A stretch of DNA of 64,000 nt, from contig SCFE01000045.1 in assembly GCA_004352715.1 (NCBI GenBank), forward strand, positions 64,415 to 128,414, in the 5' to 3' direction. Shown here piece by piece: positions 1 through 11,074 of this stretch. The first letter of the stretch is position 1; every line of letters starts with the position of its first letter. Under the pieces are notes generated by a model. The model saw only the letters and a program-made list of their open reading frames with translations, was not told the DNA's origin and did no database searches. Made by a program: the position numbers and the translations under genes. The DNA comes from Hofstenia miamia (taxonomy: Eukaryota > Xenacoelomorpha > Acoela).

Positions 1-370
1 AATTTTGACTACAAAGGGTATCCATTTTATAAAAATCAACTACAATTAACTAATTTGAAGACTAATGAATTTTAATAAAATTGTATACGAAAATGGTATT
101 TATACCTTGCAACAAATTAAATGAAAAAATTGTAAAAAAGAAATGAATTAAAATATGTATATGCCAATTTCCAAATTAAATGAATAAAATTGATACATTT
201 TACTATCTAATTCAGAATTTTGACGAATTTTTCTTTTCAGAAACTTGGTTAAAATCAAATGATTATTAAAATGTTTGTTTTTTTTATTTTTGAAGAAATA
301 AAAGATAAAATTTAACAAATAAAACCGGATTTGGTAGTGTTCTGCTAAAAGTACCTGTACTTGAAAACTA

Positions 371-701
371 GCCGATTTAATTGCTAATTCTCTCTGATGT
401 TCTGAATGTATATACTAGATATTCTATCTTCCCGAAACAATTAAAACTAGCCAGCTTTACCCCGGTTTACAAAAAAGACGACCAAAATGTGCGCTCTAAT
501 TATCGCCCTATTTCACTTACATTGCCTATTAGCAAAATTTTTGAGAAACTGCTCTCTGATCAAATCAATGAACATGTCACTAAGTATAATCTTTTATCCA
601 AAACGCGTTACGGATTTCGGAAAGGAATATCCACTAATGACGTACTGATTTACGCCACTGAAAAATGGAGAAAAGATATTGATGACAGTAAATACTGTGT
701 T
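371..701 (+). pseudogene. LINE (CR1-like) reverse transcriptase fragment
   Basis: The + strand reading encodes the finger and early palm region of a non-LTR retrotransposon RT: a FTPVYKKDD block, then NYRPISLTLPISKIFEKLL, then YGFRKGISTNDVL. The same three blocks occur in the complete LINE of this window (minus strand, 4597-5517), so the two belong to the same broad clade. There is no ATG; the frame is broken near 400 and stops making sense at about 700, just before the catalytic LDLSKAFD block, where the tip of the large inverted-repeat structure begins. It is a dead 5'- and 3'-truncated copy. Confidence 0.85.
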
Positions 702-3485
702 AGTAGTAGAAGAGACTTCCTTCCTGTGCCACTTTTCTTCTGAATATTCGAGGGGGAGTCCAGCCTGTGCCACTTTTTTCTGATTGATCGAGAGGGTTTG
801 CTGTACTGACGTCTTGGAACTTGTATAGTCATGAACTTTTACTAGTTTTTATGTTATTTATGTGGTCTAACTTGGTTTGCATGTTTTATTTTACTTTACA
901 GTTTTTGTATTATTAATCGATGTAATTTAGTTTGATTGTTTTATTTTACTTTACAGTTTTTGTGTTATTTATGGGTGTAATTTAGTTAGCATGTTTTATT
1001 TTACTTATTACATACACGTTTCTGCTAATATATGTGACATTGTGTGTTGATTCATGTACTTACTAGTTTTATGATATTTACAGAGGATCCATTTTATTTA
1101 CATGTTTTATTTTACTTTGTTTACACATATCTATTTGTTGACATGCGTGACATTGTTAGCTGAGAGTTTACTTTGCGCTTTGTGATAATACATTGCTGAG
1201 TACTATCCATAAAAACTTCTATACACAGCTAATGATTAACAATCAGTGTAATTTAATTTGCTTTTTCTATACATTACATGATAAAGGCAATTTCGTTTTC
1301 CAAAAAATTATACATGCGATGTTATTAGTAAGATTTGTGCATAGAAACGCTTTCATTAATACACTATTATGATATTAGTTTTACCTGGCAATCTTCTCTT
1401 TGCATTTCTTTTTTTGGTTGATATGGATTTTTGGGGGTTCTACACGTTTGCTGACAATTACATCATTTGTCGACTTTGCACATCTTTTTCAGTTTTACTT
1501 GTTTTATGACTCTTGCGTGGTTGTATACATTACACGGGTTTTCTACTTTTCACTTCTTATAACTTTCCAATATTCACTTGGTATGAAATTAATGTACGAA
1601 TTCGTTAATAACTCTCTCAATCTAGTTGTTATAGAAGCAATGACACATTCATTATTCACCGTAGTTGAGGTAGATTTTTCGCATTGCCAGATATGATTCC
1701 AACTGATAAACTAGTCAACCCCATGTTGAGATCGCATTCTAAGTGTACAAATGCTTGTAAATAGTGTATTATTCACACATAAAAAATATAGACGGATGGT
1801 ATTTAAAGGTAGATCGCAAAGAATTTTTAGAAAATTACAAACTAAAAATATTTAGGTTGATATAGTGAAAAACATTGTCTATAAAATCACTTAACCATAT
1901 TATTAACTCGGAGAATTTAATACATTTTTGGTAAATATCATCCAAATGACACAATAAAAAGCAATGTGTATAATTTAGTTTCAGTCAGTTGTTAGTTAAA
2001 AGAGAAAAATTAAACACATGCCATTAAAACAAGATCAATATGCATAAATTCATTAAAACTGAAATGTAAAAAAACGTGAAAAGTTATTATTCACACTAAA
2101 AATATAGACGCATGGTATTTAAAGGTAGATCGCTAAGAATTTTGAGAAAATTAAAAACTAAAAATTTTTTGGTTAATATAGTGAAAAATGTTGTCCATAA
2201 AATAGCTTAACCATGATATAAACTCGGAAAAATTATACATGTGATGCTATTATACAAAATGTAATTCGTTTTTTCGGGGATTATTCATCACATACAAAGG
2301 GTTACAGTTCATTTTTCAAATACATTGCTACACTTCATTGTAAAAATTCTTAGATTTGATTTGTTTTTAGCTAATATCCAATATACAAAATGGAAAAAAT
2401 AATTGATTCTGGTCGTTAAATTGGTCAACTCCATATCAAGATCAATCTCTAAATGTACAAATACTTGTAAATAGTGTATTATTCATACGCAAAAATACAG
2501 ATGCATGGATGCATGGTATTTAGAATACAGAATTTTGAGAAAATTACAAAGTAATATTTTTTAAGTCAATATAGCGAAAAAACAACGTCCATAAAATCGC
2601 TTAACAATCGTATAAAACTCTGCTATGACTTGAAAACTTTAATATATATTTGGTAAATATCATCCAAATGATGCGACAAAGCGAAAATCAATGAATATAA
2701 TTTATAGTTTTAGAAAGCCTCTAGTTATAAATATAGAAAATTTAAATTGCATATGATTAAACAAAATATTCAACAGCAAAAATCAATGTGTATAATTTGA
2801 AGCAGAAATTTGAAAAAACGTACTCGATTAAATGTGAAATATTATACTATGCATAGGTTATCAAACAATTATAAGTCAACATACCTTATTTTGCATGTAG
2901 ATACATTTGAAACCAAAATGCATTGCCTTTAATCTTTGACCTTTCACCAATTTGCATCATTCTTTCATGCTATGGAAAGCATCACTTGATGTTAACCATC
3001 GTTCTACTTCCTTATGCCAAAACACTGTGATGGGATTACTCAGCAATTATTAACAAGAAACCACCTCAACAATTCCATAGCAGTTCCCTAAAATTAATAA
3101 GTGAACGCAATTGTAGAAACCCAGAGTTCATGCGCACTGATATGAAAATCAGCTATATGGGTAGAAAACGGGCATAAATCTAAACAATAAATATTTTGTA
3201 TTAATAACAAGCATTTACAAAAAATTTTGTGAGATAGAATCACCAAGAAATTTGTAAGGCAAGTACAAATAATAATATTTCCCAACAAAGTGGAAATATA
3301 CACATTTAAATTTTATTAAAATTACAAAATAATAATTTATTGGTCAATATAGTGAAAACAACACCAAAAATCGCCTAACCATGGTATAGGCTATCACGAC
3401 TTGAAAATTTAATCAATATTCAAATTAGTACAAAAATGAAAGCAAAACATTAAATTCAAGGGATCAACGCTGGTTCATGTCCAAC
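702..3485 (+). repeat. Left arm of the large inverted repeat
   Basis: The tip has two ~47-base tandem units, each with a CCACTTTTYTTCTGA-type block followed by TCGAG. Then come three ~55-bp tandem units (about 846-1012) and several copies of a longer unit, recognised by a 'gtgtattattcac ... atagacg.atggtatttaaaggtagatcg' run near 1755-1960, 2085-2240 and 2460-2690, with a related tail at 3310-3430. It contains no convincing gene; a 98-codon open stretch at 1400-1696 has an unnamed counterpart in the right arm. Confidence 0.75.
846..1012 (+). repeat. Three tandem ~55-bp units
   Basis: Each unit ends in a 'tgttttattttactt' run and begins with 'tttttRtRttattaat/tatg', with a period close to 55 bases. 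They sit just inside the tip of the left arm and look like the subrepeats typical of foldback-type arms. Confidence 0.7.
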
Positions 3486-3562
3486 CTACCCAATATATTT
3501 TATATTATTTCATAAAACCATCTCTTATTTTTCATGTTTATAGTTAAAAACCGATAATTTAA

Positions 3563-3577
3563 GATAAGATAAGATAA
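3563..3577 (-). repeat. LINE 3' microsatellite tail (TTATC on element strand)
   Basis: Three GATAA units on the + strand follow the end of ORF2 by about 150 bases. Short tandem repeats at the 3' end are typical of CR1/L2-type LINEs and mark the end of the element. Confidence 0.7.
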
Positions 3578-3726
3578 TCTATATTCATTTGAATTTTTTA
3601 CAATATTTTACTGATATTTCAAATGAATAGCGTTATTAACTACTGTGTACAAAAAAATAAATAATAACAAAAATGAAATAAATAAAACAACACTGACTAA
3701 AAAATACACTGACTACGGATAGCTTA

Positions 3727-6649
3727 CTAATTTCGATTTATTGTATAATCGTTATTATAAAATTTAAATCCTATCCATGATCTACCTGATATAAACTTTT
3801 GTTTGAGAAATAATAATTTTAATTCTTTTTTGAATTTTTTAAGGTTGTCTATTATTTTCATTTCTTTTGGCAATATATTCCAGTTATAAATTGCAGTATT
3901 AATAAAGGATTGACTCATGATATTTTTATTAAATTTAACACGTGAGTAGTTTTTTGTTCGTTTATTTTGCTTCAGACAATCTGTCGAAAATGAGAATGAT
4001 ATCTCGTTGTAGGGTGGTATTTTCTTTATGAATTTGAAGAAATAAATAATAATATTGTAAATAATTAACTCTTGTGGAAAAAGAATAGATTTAGAAATAT
4101 ATTCTTTTGTTTTAGAAGAGTTTTTATTACAAACATTTAATGCCCATTTTAGTTGAACTCGAAGCTTTTTTAACATTTGGCTGTGTACATTAGTATATAA
4201 GATATTAGCATAGTTTAAATTACTCATAACAAATGCATGAAACATTTGAATTACTGCAATTGGGGGTAACTGTTGGGAAACATGGGATATCTTTCTAATA
4301 CCTATAGCCATTTTTTTAATAATAGTATTTATTTGCGACGTGAAATTAAGATTTGAATCTATTATTACTCCTAGATATTTAAACTTATTAACAGGTATAA
4401 GAGATGAATTATTGAAATTAATTGAATAGTCGGAGATGTCCTTTTTTTTCTAAAAGGTTGCATTATGCAAAATTCAGTTTTTTTCGTATTAATACGCAAT
4501 CTATGCATGTTAAAATAGTTGCTCAATTTTATACAATTCGATTCAATAACTTTTACAGCTTTATCTAAGGATTTATTTCCACAGTAAATAGATGTATCAT
4601 CGGCGTATTGTTGTTATTTCACAGTACGTAATTTCCTTTATGTCATTCACATAAATATTAAAAAGCAGGAGACCTAGAATGGTTCCTTGAGGTACACCAT
4701 TATTGACAGACAACCAATTTGAAAAAGTATCATTTAATTTAACTCGCTGAAGTCTATTACTTAAGTAATTAGATATAAGGTGAGCACTGTTAAGAGAAAA
4801 ACATATATTTTTTAATTTTCTTATTAATATATCATGATTAATAGAATCGAATGCTTTTGAGAGGTCAAGACAGGCAATAGCAACAAATTTATTAGAGTCT
4901 AATAGTGCTCTCCATTTTTCTGTCGTTTGTATAAGTGCGTCTGATGTTGAATAATTTTTTCTGAAACCAAATTGTGATTTGGACCATAGTTTATGATGAT
5001 TTAAATGAAGTGTAATTTGTTCATGTAATAATCTTTCAAATATTTTACTGATTGGTGATGTAATAGATATAGGTCGATAGTTTTTGGGACATTTTGGGTC
5101 GTCTTTTTTGTAAATTGGAGTAATATGAGCCTGTTTCAAGAAATCGGGAAAAATATTCCATTTTAAGCATTCATTAAAGATATAATTTAAAGGTTCGGCA
5201 ATATATTTCGCATTGTTTTTTAGTAACCATATTGGAATTTTTGAGGGGCCGCTTGACTTGTTTGATTTTAGTTTCTTGATTGCTTTAATTACTTCAAAAC
5301 TTGTTATAAAGCGAAAACCAAATTCAGGGATGTGCCTATTAGGAATTATTTCCTGGAATTTTGTTTGAGGACAGTCGTAATTACGTAGGTTTGCAAATGT
5401 TTGATTTAAAATATTGGAAATTTCAAAATCAGAGACGTATTGATTTCCATCGGGGTCTACAATTTTTTCTATGGGAGAAGATTTTGATTTGGTACAATTC
5501 GAGATTTCGTTAATCAATCTCCATTTACTCTTTTGGTTCGGTAATTTTCTATATTCATTTTTAATATACTCATTGTAAGCTTTACGATTTTCTATATTAG
5601 AAATATTTCTAGCTTTTTTGTATAATGCATAACTTTCAGGAGTACGGGCGTTAGAAAAAAATTTAAAAGCGTCATTTTTTTTTGTTATTAATTGTTTGCA
5701 GAAATCGGAAATCCAAGGCTTGTCATTCTTTATGTTTTTGCGAGAATGATTAGTAACAAGGATTTTTTTTCAGGACAATATTCATCTAAATAGGATTCAA
5801 GAATATCAAGAAAGCTTTTGATCATGTTGCTAGGATCAACCGCAACGTATACAGAAGACCAAGTTTCACGTGAAAGAGCATTTTTCAGGTTATCTATATT
5901 ATCAGATGATTTTTCGCGAATAGTGATCCATTTTTTGGATATTTCAGAGCGTATTTTAGCTTTAGAGAAACTGGTTGATATTATACAGTGATCAGAGAAT
6001 GGACATTCAGAGGAGTAGTATAAGAAATCAAGATTATTTTCGGGCAGTGCAATACAGTCAATCAAAGTTGCACTGTTGGCCGCGATTCTTGTAGGAATGA
6101 AGGCATTTGCCGTTTTTAAATAAAAAGTATTAAAAAAGAGATTAATTTATTATCACGTTTATTTAAGTAATTTAGGTTCCAATCACCCATTAATATTAAA
6201 TCTTTATTTTCTGAGTAGGCCAGTGAAATTTCATTCTCAAGTTGTTCAAAAAATTCATTAGTATTACATTTATTTGGGCAGTATGAAACATTAATTAATT
6301 GTTTCTTAAAAGGTGAATTTTTGATAGGGTTATCAATTTCAACCCAAAGGTTTTCGAATTTTTCTGAGCTTACTATATCATTCCGTTGCTTTGGATGAAA
6401 TGATTTCGGAACTAGAAGGAGTACCCCGCCCCCCTTGCTTTTACCGAGTATATTACAATGAGTTCTATCATTTCTGAATAATTTATATTGATTATTGTTA
6501 TCTGACCAGACAATGTCAAGGTCATTGCAGTTAAACCATGTCTCAGTAATGGCTAGCACTACATTTTCATAAAAATTGCTAATAAGTGACTTGTAATCGC
6601 AATTTTTATTAGATAAATTTTGGGCATTTAAATGAACGTAATTAATCAT
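3727..6649 (-). pseudogene. LINE ORF2: endonuclease-reverse transcriptase, frameshifted
   Basis: From the 5' end, an apurinic-type endonuclease starts at 6649 with HLNAQNL, AITETWF, KGGGVLLLV, SYCPN and LMGDWNLNYL blocks; the SDH motif (PFSDHCII) is in the next open piece (6065-5730). The RT piece 5517-4597 shows SSGPSKIPIWLL, TPIYKKDD, NYRPISITSPISKIFERLL, FGFRKNYSTSDAL, CLDLSKAFDSINHDIL and NNGVPQGTILG. The catalytic YADD follows in another frame near 4585-4596, so a frameshift at about 4600 separates it from the preceding blocks. The piece 4311-3727 is the usual C-terminal region (LPPIAVIQMFHAFVMSNLNY). At least four frame breaks (about 6100, 5740, 4600, 4440) make it non-functional; clean re-sequencing could remove some of them. 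Confidence 0.85.
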
Positions 6650-6906
6650 ATCTTTCTTAGATGAAACATTTTTTTAGATATGTTTCATAATTGAGCAAAG
6701 GACCAGGATTTGCTTCGATTCCATGTATAAGTAATAATAAAAATTTTAAAACCAAAATTGCCAAAACCTCTTTGAAGGGATTTTTTTAGGTATATCTGTT
6801 ATTGGAAAAATGCTGATAAAAGTTGCAAACTTAGATTTTAAGAAAAATTTGTGTTGGTGAACTACCCTTAGTCTTAGATTTACAAAGATAAATAAATCCA
6901 TACCGT

Positions 6907-7878
6907 TTAGTAAAAAGTTAATAAGCGTCGGAGCTTTAGTACCTCGGAAGGTGAGAAATGATTAGGCGGTGTAGTTGAAAGGACTTCGGCGTACGTTTGC
7001 GGGTGCGGGGCGTAGCGTCCTTGATTAATCGTTGCTGGTGAGTACAAGGTACGTGATTGCCTGTGATGTTGCGGTGGCATACGTGTATTCGCTGGTCGAT
7101 ATGATTGATAAGAATTAAGTGACTTTGGCGGCAAAATTGAGCGGCCGTAGATGAAAGGATGCTTTGCATTTGCAAAATAGCTTTTAATGCATCGTGCTAA
7201 TATAGCATATCCAGATTCAGAGAAATGAATTCCTCCTCGTGTAAATAGATCTGCATCGACATATGCACCCTTGTAAAAATAACGGTTATTTTCGAAGATC
7301 TTGTATTGCAATTGTTTTGCATTTTGATGTAATAATACATTGACTTCCGATGACATTTTATTAAACGTTTTAATATATGGAAATGGTGCGAGTTCACCCA
7401 ATGTAATTTCTGCGTTTCGAAAGGAATGGCGTGTGGCAGTAATCAATTTTTCGAAAAGTGGTGTAAAATTCTTGTTTGATTGCATGACGTCGTTTCTTCC
7501 AGCAGTGATCATCACCTTCTTTATATTGTTCCTTTGTGGGTATTGATAAATTATGTTTGAAATTTCCTCGATTGTAGCTCCAGGATATGAATGAATCGTG
7601 ACATCGTGATCTTTCACAAGTTTATTTGCCCTCAAATTGCGATACATTGATGTTCCAATTATCAATGTATCCGAAGTTTCTTTGATATGTTTGACTTTTC
7701 GTTGGTTTGTTTCACTTTTTTCTGGAGCATTTGTTTCGGAAACATTGTCGCTGTTCATGCATTTAGTGTTTGATGTTTCTAGTGGTGAGCGTGTTTCTTC
7801 TGAAGGGGATGGCGATTCTTTAATATTTGAGATTTTCCAAAGTACGTTTGAGTAGTTCATCCCTTGATAATGAGGCAA
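6907..7878 (-). CDS. LINE ORF1 with SGNH/GDSL hydrolase domain
   Basis: A 323-codon open reading on the minus strand. After a polar, serine-rich N-terminus (residues 1-70) comes an SGNH hydrolase fold. Block I is IIGTSM with the nucleophile Ser at about residue 77, the block II glycine lies in SYPGATIEE (about 100), and block III is ITAGRND with Asn at about 129. Block V is TRGGIHFSESG with His at about 218. The Asp usually found three residues before that His is Gly here, so the catalytic triad/dyad may be impaired. A proline-, serine- and tyrosine-rich tail follows (230-310). Such esterase ORF1 proteins precede the EN-RT ORF in CR1-clade LINEs; their role in retrotransposition is not settled. 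The listed start is not an ATG, and the true N-terminus may lie upstream through a frameshift into 7820-8050. Confidence 0.75.
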   Translation of the reverse strand: MPHYQGMNYSNVLWKISNIKESPSPSEETRSPLETSNTKCMNSDNVSETNAPEKSETNQRKVKHIKETSDTLIIGTSMYRNLRANKLVKDHDVTIHSYPGATIEEISNIIYQYPQRNNIKKVMITAGRNDVMQSNKNFTPLFEKLITATRHSFRNAEITLGELAPFPYIKTFNKMSSEVNVLLHQNAKQLQYKIFENNRYFYKGAYVDADLFTRGGIHFSESGYAILARCIKSYFANAKHPFIYGRSILPPKSLNSYQSYRPANTRMPPQHHRQSRTLYSPATINQGRYAPHPQTYAEVLSTTPPNHFSPSEVLKLRRLLTFY

Positions 7879-8050
7879 AAGGTGCAGCTAATTTAGCGGT
7901 GGTGATGCGTTTTTGCGAATAGAAATCTCCAATAAACTGAGAACTGTTAATTGTATTGAGTAGAGCATGCTCACTAGACCCGACTATCTCAGCGAGAAGC
8001 ATGATTGGTTGTGTGTAAAATATATACAAGGAGAACAATAAATCTGACAA
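7820..8050 (-). pseudogene. Possible 5' part of LINE ORF1 in another frame
   Basis: A 76-codon open stretch overlaps the start of ORF1 in a different frame. It contains an FIGDFYSQKRITTAKLAAPFASLSRDEL segment of coding-like composition. It may be the original N-terminal part of ORF1, displaced by a frameshift near 7850, or a short upstream ORF. I recognise no domain. Confidence 0.4.
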
Positions 8051-8928
8051 GAAGCATGCATTTACACCTAAATAAAATTACACTGTAAATTTTAAAACAG
8101 TACTTGGCTTACAAACGAAATATTTTGAAGTTTTATCTGGGCATCAAAGAACTTTAAGTCCAATTAACATATTGAATTTTGCTCCAGCTCTTTGTGCATA
8201 ACATTTGGGAAGAAAAAAACAATTTCCATTTTGTAAAATTGCTTCTGCAATTTCCCCAAAAATTTTTGTAACAGATTTTCCCTTGGAAAACTGTCACAAA
8301 AAAGCGTTTTCCATATTTGCTAACATTTGATTGACAGGTGCTAATTGATGATTAATTCATGAATAATGAGGGCGTGTTGCCAAAAAGGTGAGAAAATTCA
8401 CACATTACATAAACAATCTATGAATAATTTAGAGTGTACATGCTTATGTGTTAGAGAATTGGCTATATATCATAGCAAGCTTAATGAATAATGCATCCTG
8501 ACATTATAAATTGTTATTAATAGGGGGATTGCATTGAATCCAATCAAAGTATATGGATAAATATTATGTCATGTGTAGACATAGTTTACATAGGTGTATA
8601 GTAAAGGTCTTAACAATTATTGTTTGCAAAAAATTTCTAAATATTGTTAGAAAATTAGTTGGTTTGTACGAAAATTGATCAATATTTTAAAACATGGAGG
8701 TGTATTTGCTTCAAGAAAAAATGCAAGTATCATTAATATACATAATTTTATAATTATTTGCTTTTAAAAAGAGTTAGATTGGTGGATACACTTTCATCTT
8801 GCATTCTTTCACATGCTAATATATCAGTGATGATACATTATTTTGATTGGTTTAAAAGTTGAAGCTCTCAAATAAATGCATGTTAATTTTAACTTTATTC
8901 ACTCTTTGACTAATAAGAATGGTGAGAA
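8051..8928. other. No gene recognised
   Basis: AT-rich sequence between the LINE 5' side and the small ORF at 8929. It is part of the loop of the large inverted repeat. I see no open frame, repeat or clear promoter. Confidence 0.5.
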
Positions 8929-9273
8929 ATGCCGTGTGTACCAAACAAGTTCAAAAGCTACAAAATGTCTAAAGACAGAATGTGTGGGCAATTACCAAAG
9001 GTAACAGGAAAAAACAGCAAAAGAACTTTATCTGACATGCAATGTTTGGTAAAGGCAGAGAAGAAATTATTGATTACTGTACTAGTTGGTGAACTTAACT
9101 CAGTTTCAGAAGAAGCTCAGCATGTACTATACATATCTCTTTCTGAGTTGTCAGTTGGTGAACAGTTTATAATATGCAATGTCTATCAAACTCAGACAAA
9201 GTATGGCCCTGTGGTAAAAATTATTCTGGAAAATGACAACTGCTTCTTCCTCCCAAAGTGCTATGCACATTGA
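8929..9273 (+). CDS. Uncharacterised 114-residue protein, possible OB-like fold
   Basis: An intact ORF starting at ATG 8929, with an in-frame TGA two codons upstream, and ending in TGA. The N-terminus is short and basic (MPCVPNKFKSYKMSKDR). The C-terminal half reads LSVGEQFIICNVYQTQTKYGPVVKIILEN followed by FFLPKCY. A 'TKYG...' strand followed by 'FLPkr' resembles a family of small uncharacterised proteins from invertebrate repeats that I recall only loosely; alternating hydrophobic residues suggest beta strands, perhaps an OB-like nucleic-acid-binding barrel. It is the only intact ORF of the inverted-repeat structure not contributed by the LINE, so it may be element-encoded. Function unknown; the fold is an inference. 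Confidence 0.55.
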   Translation: MPCVPNKFKSYKMSKDRMCGQLPKVTGKNSKRTLSDMQCLVKAEKKLLITVLVGELNSVSEEAQHVLYISLSELSVGEQFIICNVYQTQTKYGPVVKIILENDNCFFLPKCYAH

Positions 9274-11074
9274 GCTGGATCATGGTTTAAAATGTTAATT
9301 GGAGTTAAAGTTCATTGATGTGAGGTTAAACCTCTGAAATATTTTGGCTGTAAGCCAAGGACTGTGTTGAAATTTTGAGTGTAATATTATTTTTAGAAGG
9401 TGGAAATACATATTTATTTTCCTCCCTGCATATATTTTAAATAAATTTTCAATTTTTTAGTTAAAACTATGAAAAATGAGAAATACTTTGGGTAGGCTGG
9501 TTATTCAAATACCTTCTCCATGTGCAAGAATGGGAATCAAAATTCTCTTATGCTTTAATTAATGCTACCATCTCTTAGAGGGTATCACGCCTTTAAACCA
9601 TATTTGTTATAACATTTGGTCTTTACTGTAATTCCATATTGTGTACACACATAATACATAGTGCGAATATTAGCCTACCATGGTTAATCAAAACTTCAAT
9701 AGAAATTGGAGATATAATCATACAATCATAAAAAGGAGAGATATTGATTAATTTTCATGTTATAGGCCTTAGTGATCAGATGTAATGATGCATTTCATAC
9801 TAATAATAATTAAATTTATAATGCATAACAGGGCTTTCTATTGTGTCAATCATTCATCAAGAAAAAATGAAATATATGCTATTATTAAACACATAAAGCC
9901 TTGGAGGGTTGAGTCAATTACAATGCTAAATGGGATATATTTGATCACCCATGTAAAGAGATACAAATTTAATAATTTCTAGGGAATGTGGGTATGCATC
10001 TGATCATTATATCTAGTAACACGTCAATAATTCACTAAAACAACAAAAAACCTATTAGAATGTCAACCATGCATTGCAAAAAGGAAAGTTCATTGTAAAT
10101 TTTAGCCATGGATTTATATATTTAATGAACAAATAAGCAAAATTCTCAAGTAAAAGAAAAACATTTTTAAATTTTTATGGGGGGGGGGTGCATTAATTTA
10201 TTTAGCAACATAAATCGTGTTATATTTTCAATAAGAAATATCATACTAACATTGTTTAATTATTTCTAATATCAGCTCAAATAGAGTGTATCACTAACTG
10301 ACATAGCTCATTTCTTTATACAATTAAAGGAATTTTGCACAAAAACGAGATGTTCTAGTTTCAATGGAGATTATAATCATAAAACAACATGCCTTAAAAA
10401 GAAATGTAAAATGGTAATTTAACTAACAATAAAGAAGTTAAAAAAAAATCTTCAGCTAATAAATAATGAAATGATATTGTACTTTCAAAAATAGGTGAAT
10501 AATTTGCTTACAACATGCAATAGTTCTTTGTTCTTGTCAGCCATGCTTCAATTATTTGTTTTTAATTATCTTTACACTATAATTGACGTTGAAACCCTAT
10601 TTCCCTCACATAACATCTTAAAAGAACAGATCAAAATAGTGATTATTTTAGGAAAATGAAGTGAAAATTCAGTCAATCTAGTCGTGTTTACATTATCAAT
10701 GGAATGGACACTATGATTTCACAGTGCTTTTATCATGTAGGTACTTTTTAATGTTGTATTTTTACCAAATATATATTAAAATTTGGGTTGTTATTCAACA
10801 CTCGGTTTTGTAGCATTGAATTTATTTCTTGAACACTTACAAAGTTTCCTATTTCAATCAATAATTGAAGTCTTTAAGCATTTTGGTTTCTTGTTGTGTT
10901 GTGTAACATGGCGTTAAATCATAGTTGTGTAAGCCAATTAATGCTAATTTGCTATGTGAATTCGTGTATTATTGTGGAGCCATAATCAACAATCTAATTG
11001 AAATGCGGGTGGAAATATCTTAACTGATTTGTTAGGGTGCAGTTTAGATCTTGGAATACTACTACACATAGAAA
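9274..11074. other. No gene recognised
   Basis: AT-rich non-coding loop sequence of the inverted-repeat structure. The only notable item is a run of ten G at about 10179-10188. A 65-codon open stretch at 9785-9982 has no recognisable feature. Confidence 0.5.

Larger units (their letters stand above)
3563..8050 (-). mobile_element. CR1-like LINE with SGNH ORF1, nearly full length
   Basis: Read on the minus strand, the order is a 5' open stretch (8050-7820), ORF1 with an SGNH hydrolase domain (7878-6907), ORF2 with endonuclease (6649-5730), RT (5517-4597) and C-terminal region (4311-3727), then a short 3' tail of GATAA units on the + strand (3563-3577), i.e. TTATC on the element strand. An SGNH/esterase ORF1 is known in CR1-clade LINEs. 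The 5' boundary is not defined. ORF2 has several frame breaks, so this copy is inactive, but ORF1 is open over about 320 codons, which implies fairly recent insertion. It lies in the loop of the large inverted repeat. Confidence 0.85.

Noticed and set aside
1400-1696. 98-codon open stretch in the left arm
   Set aside because: Its similarity to the right-arm stretch (12156-12443) is explained by arm homology at DNA level; hydrophobic and low-complexity, with no start context.
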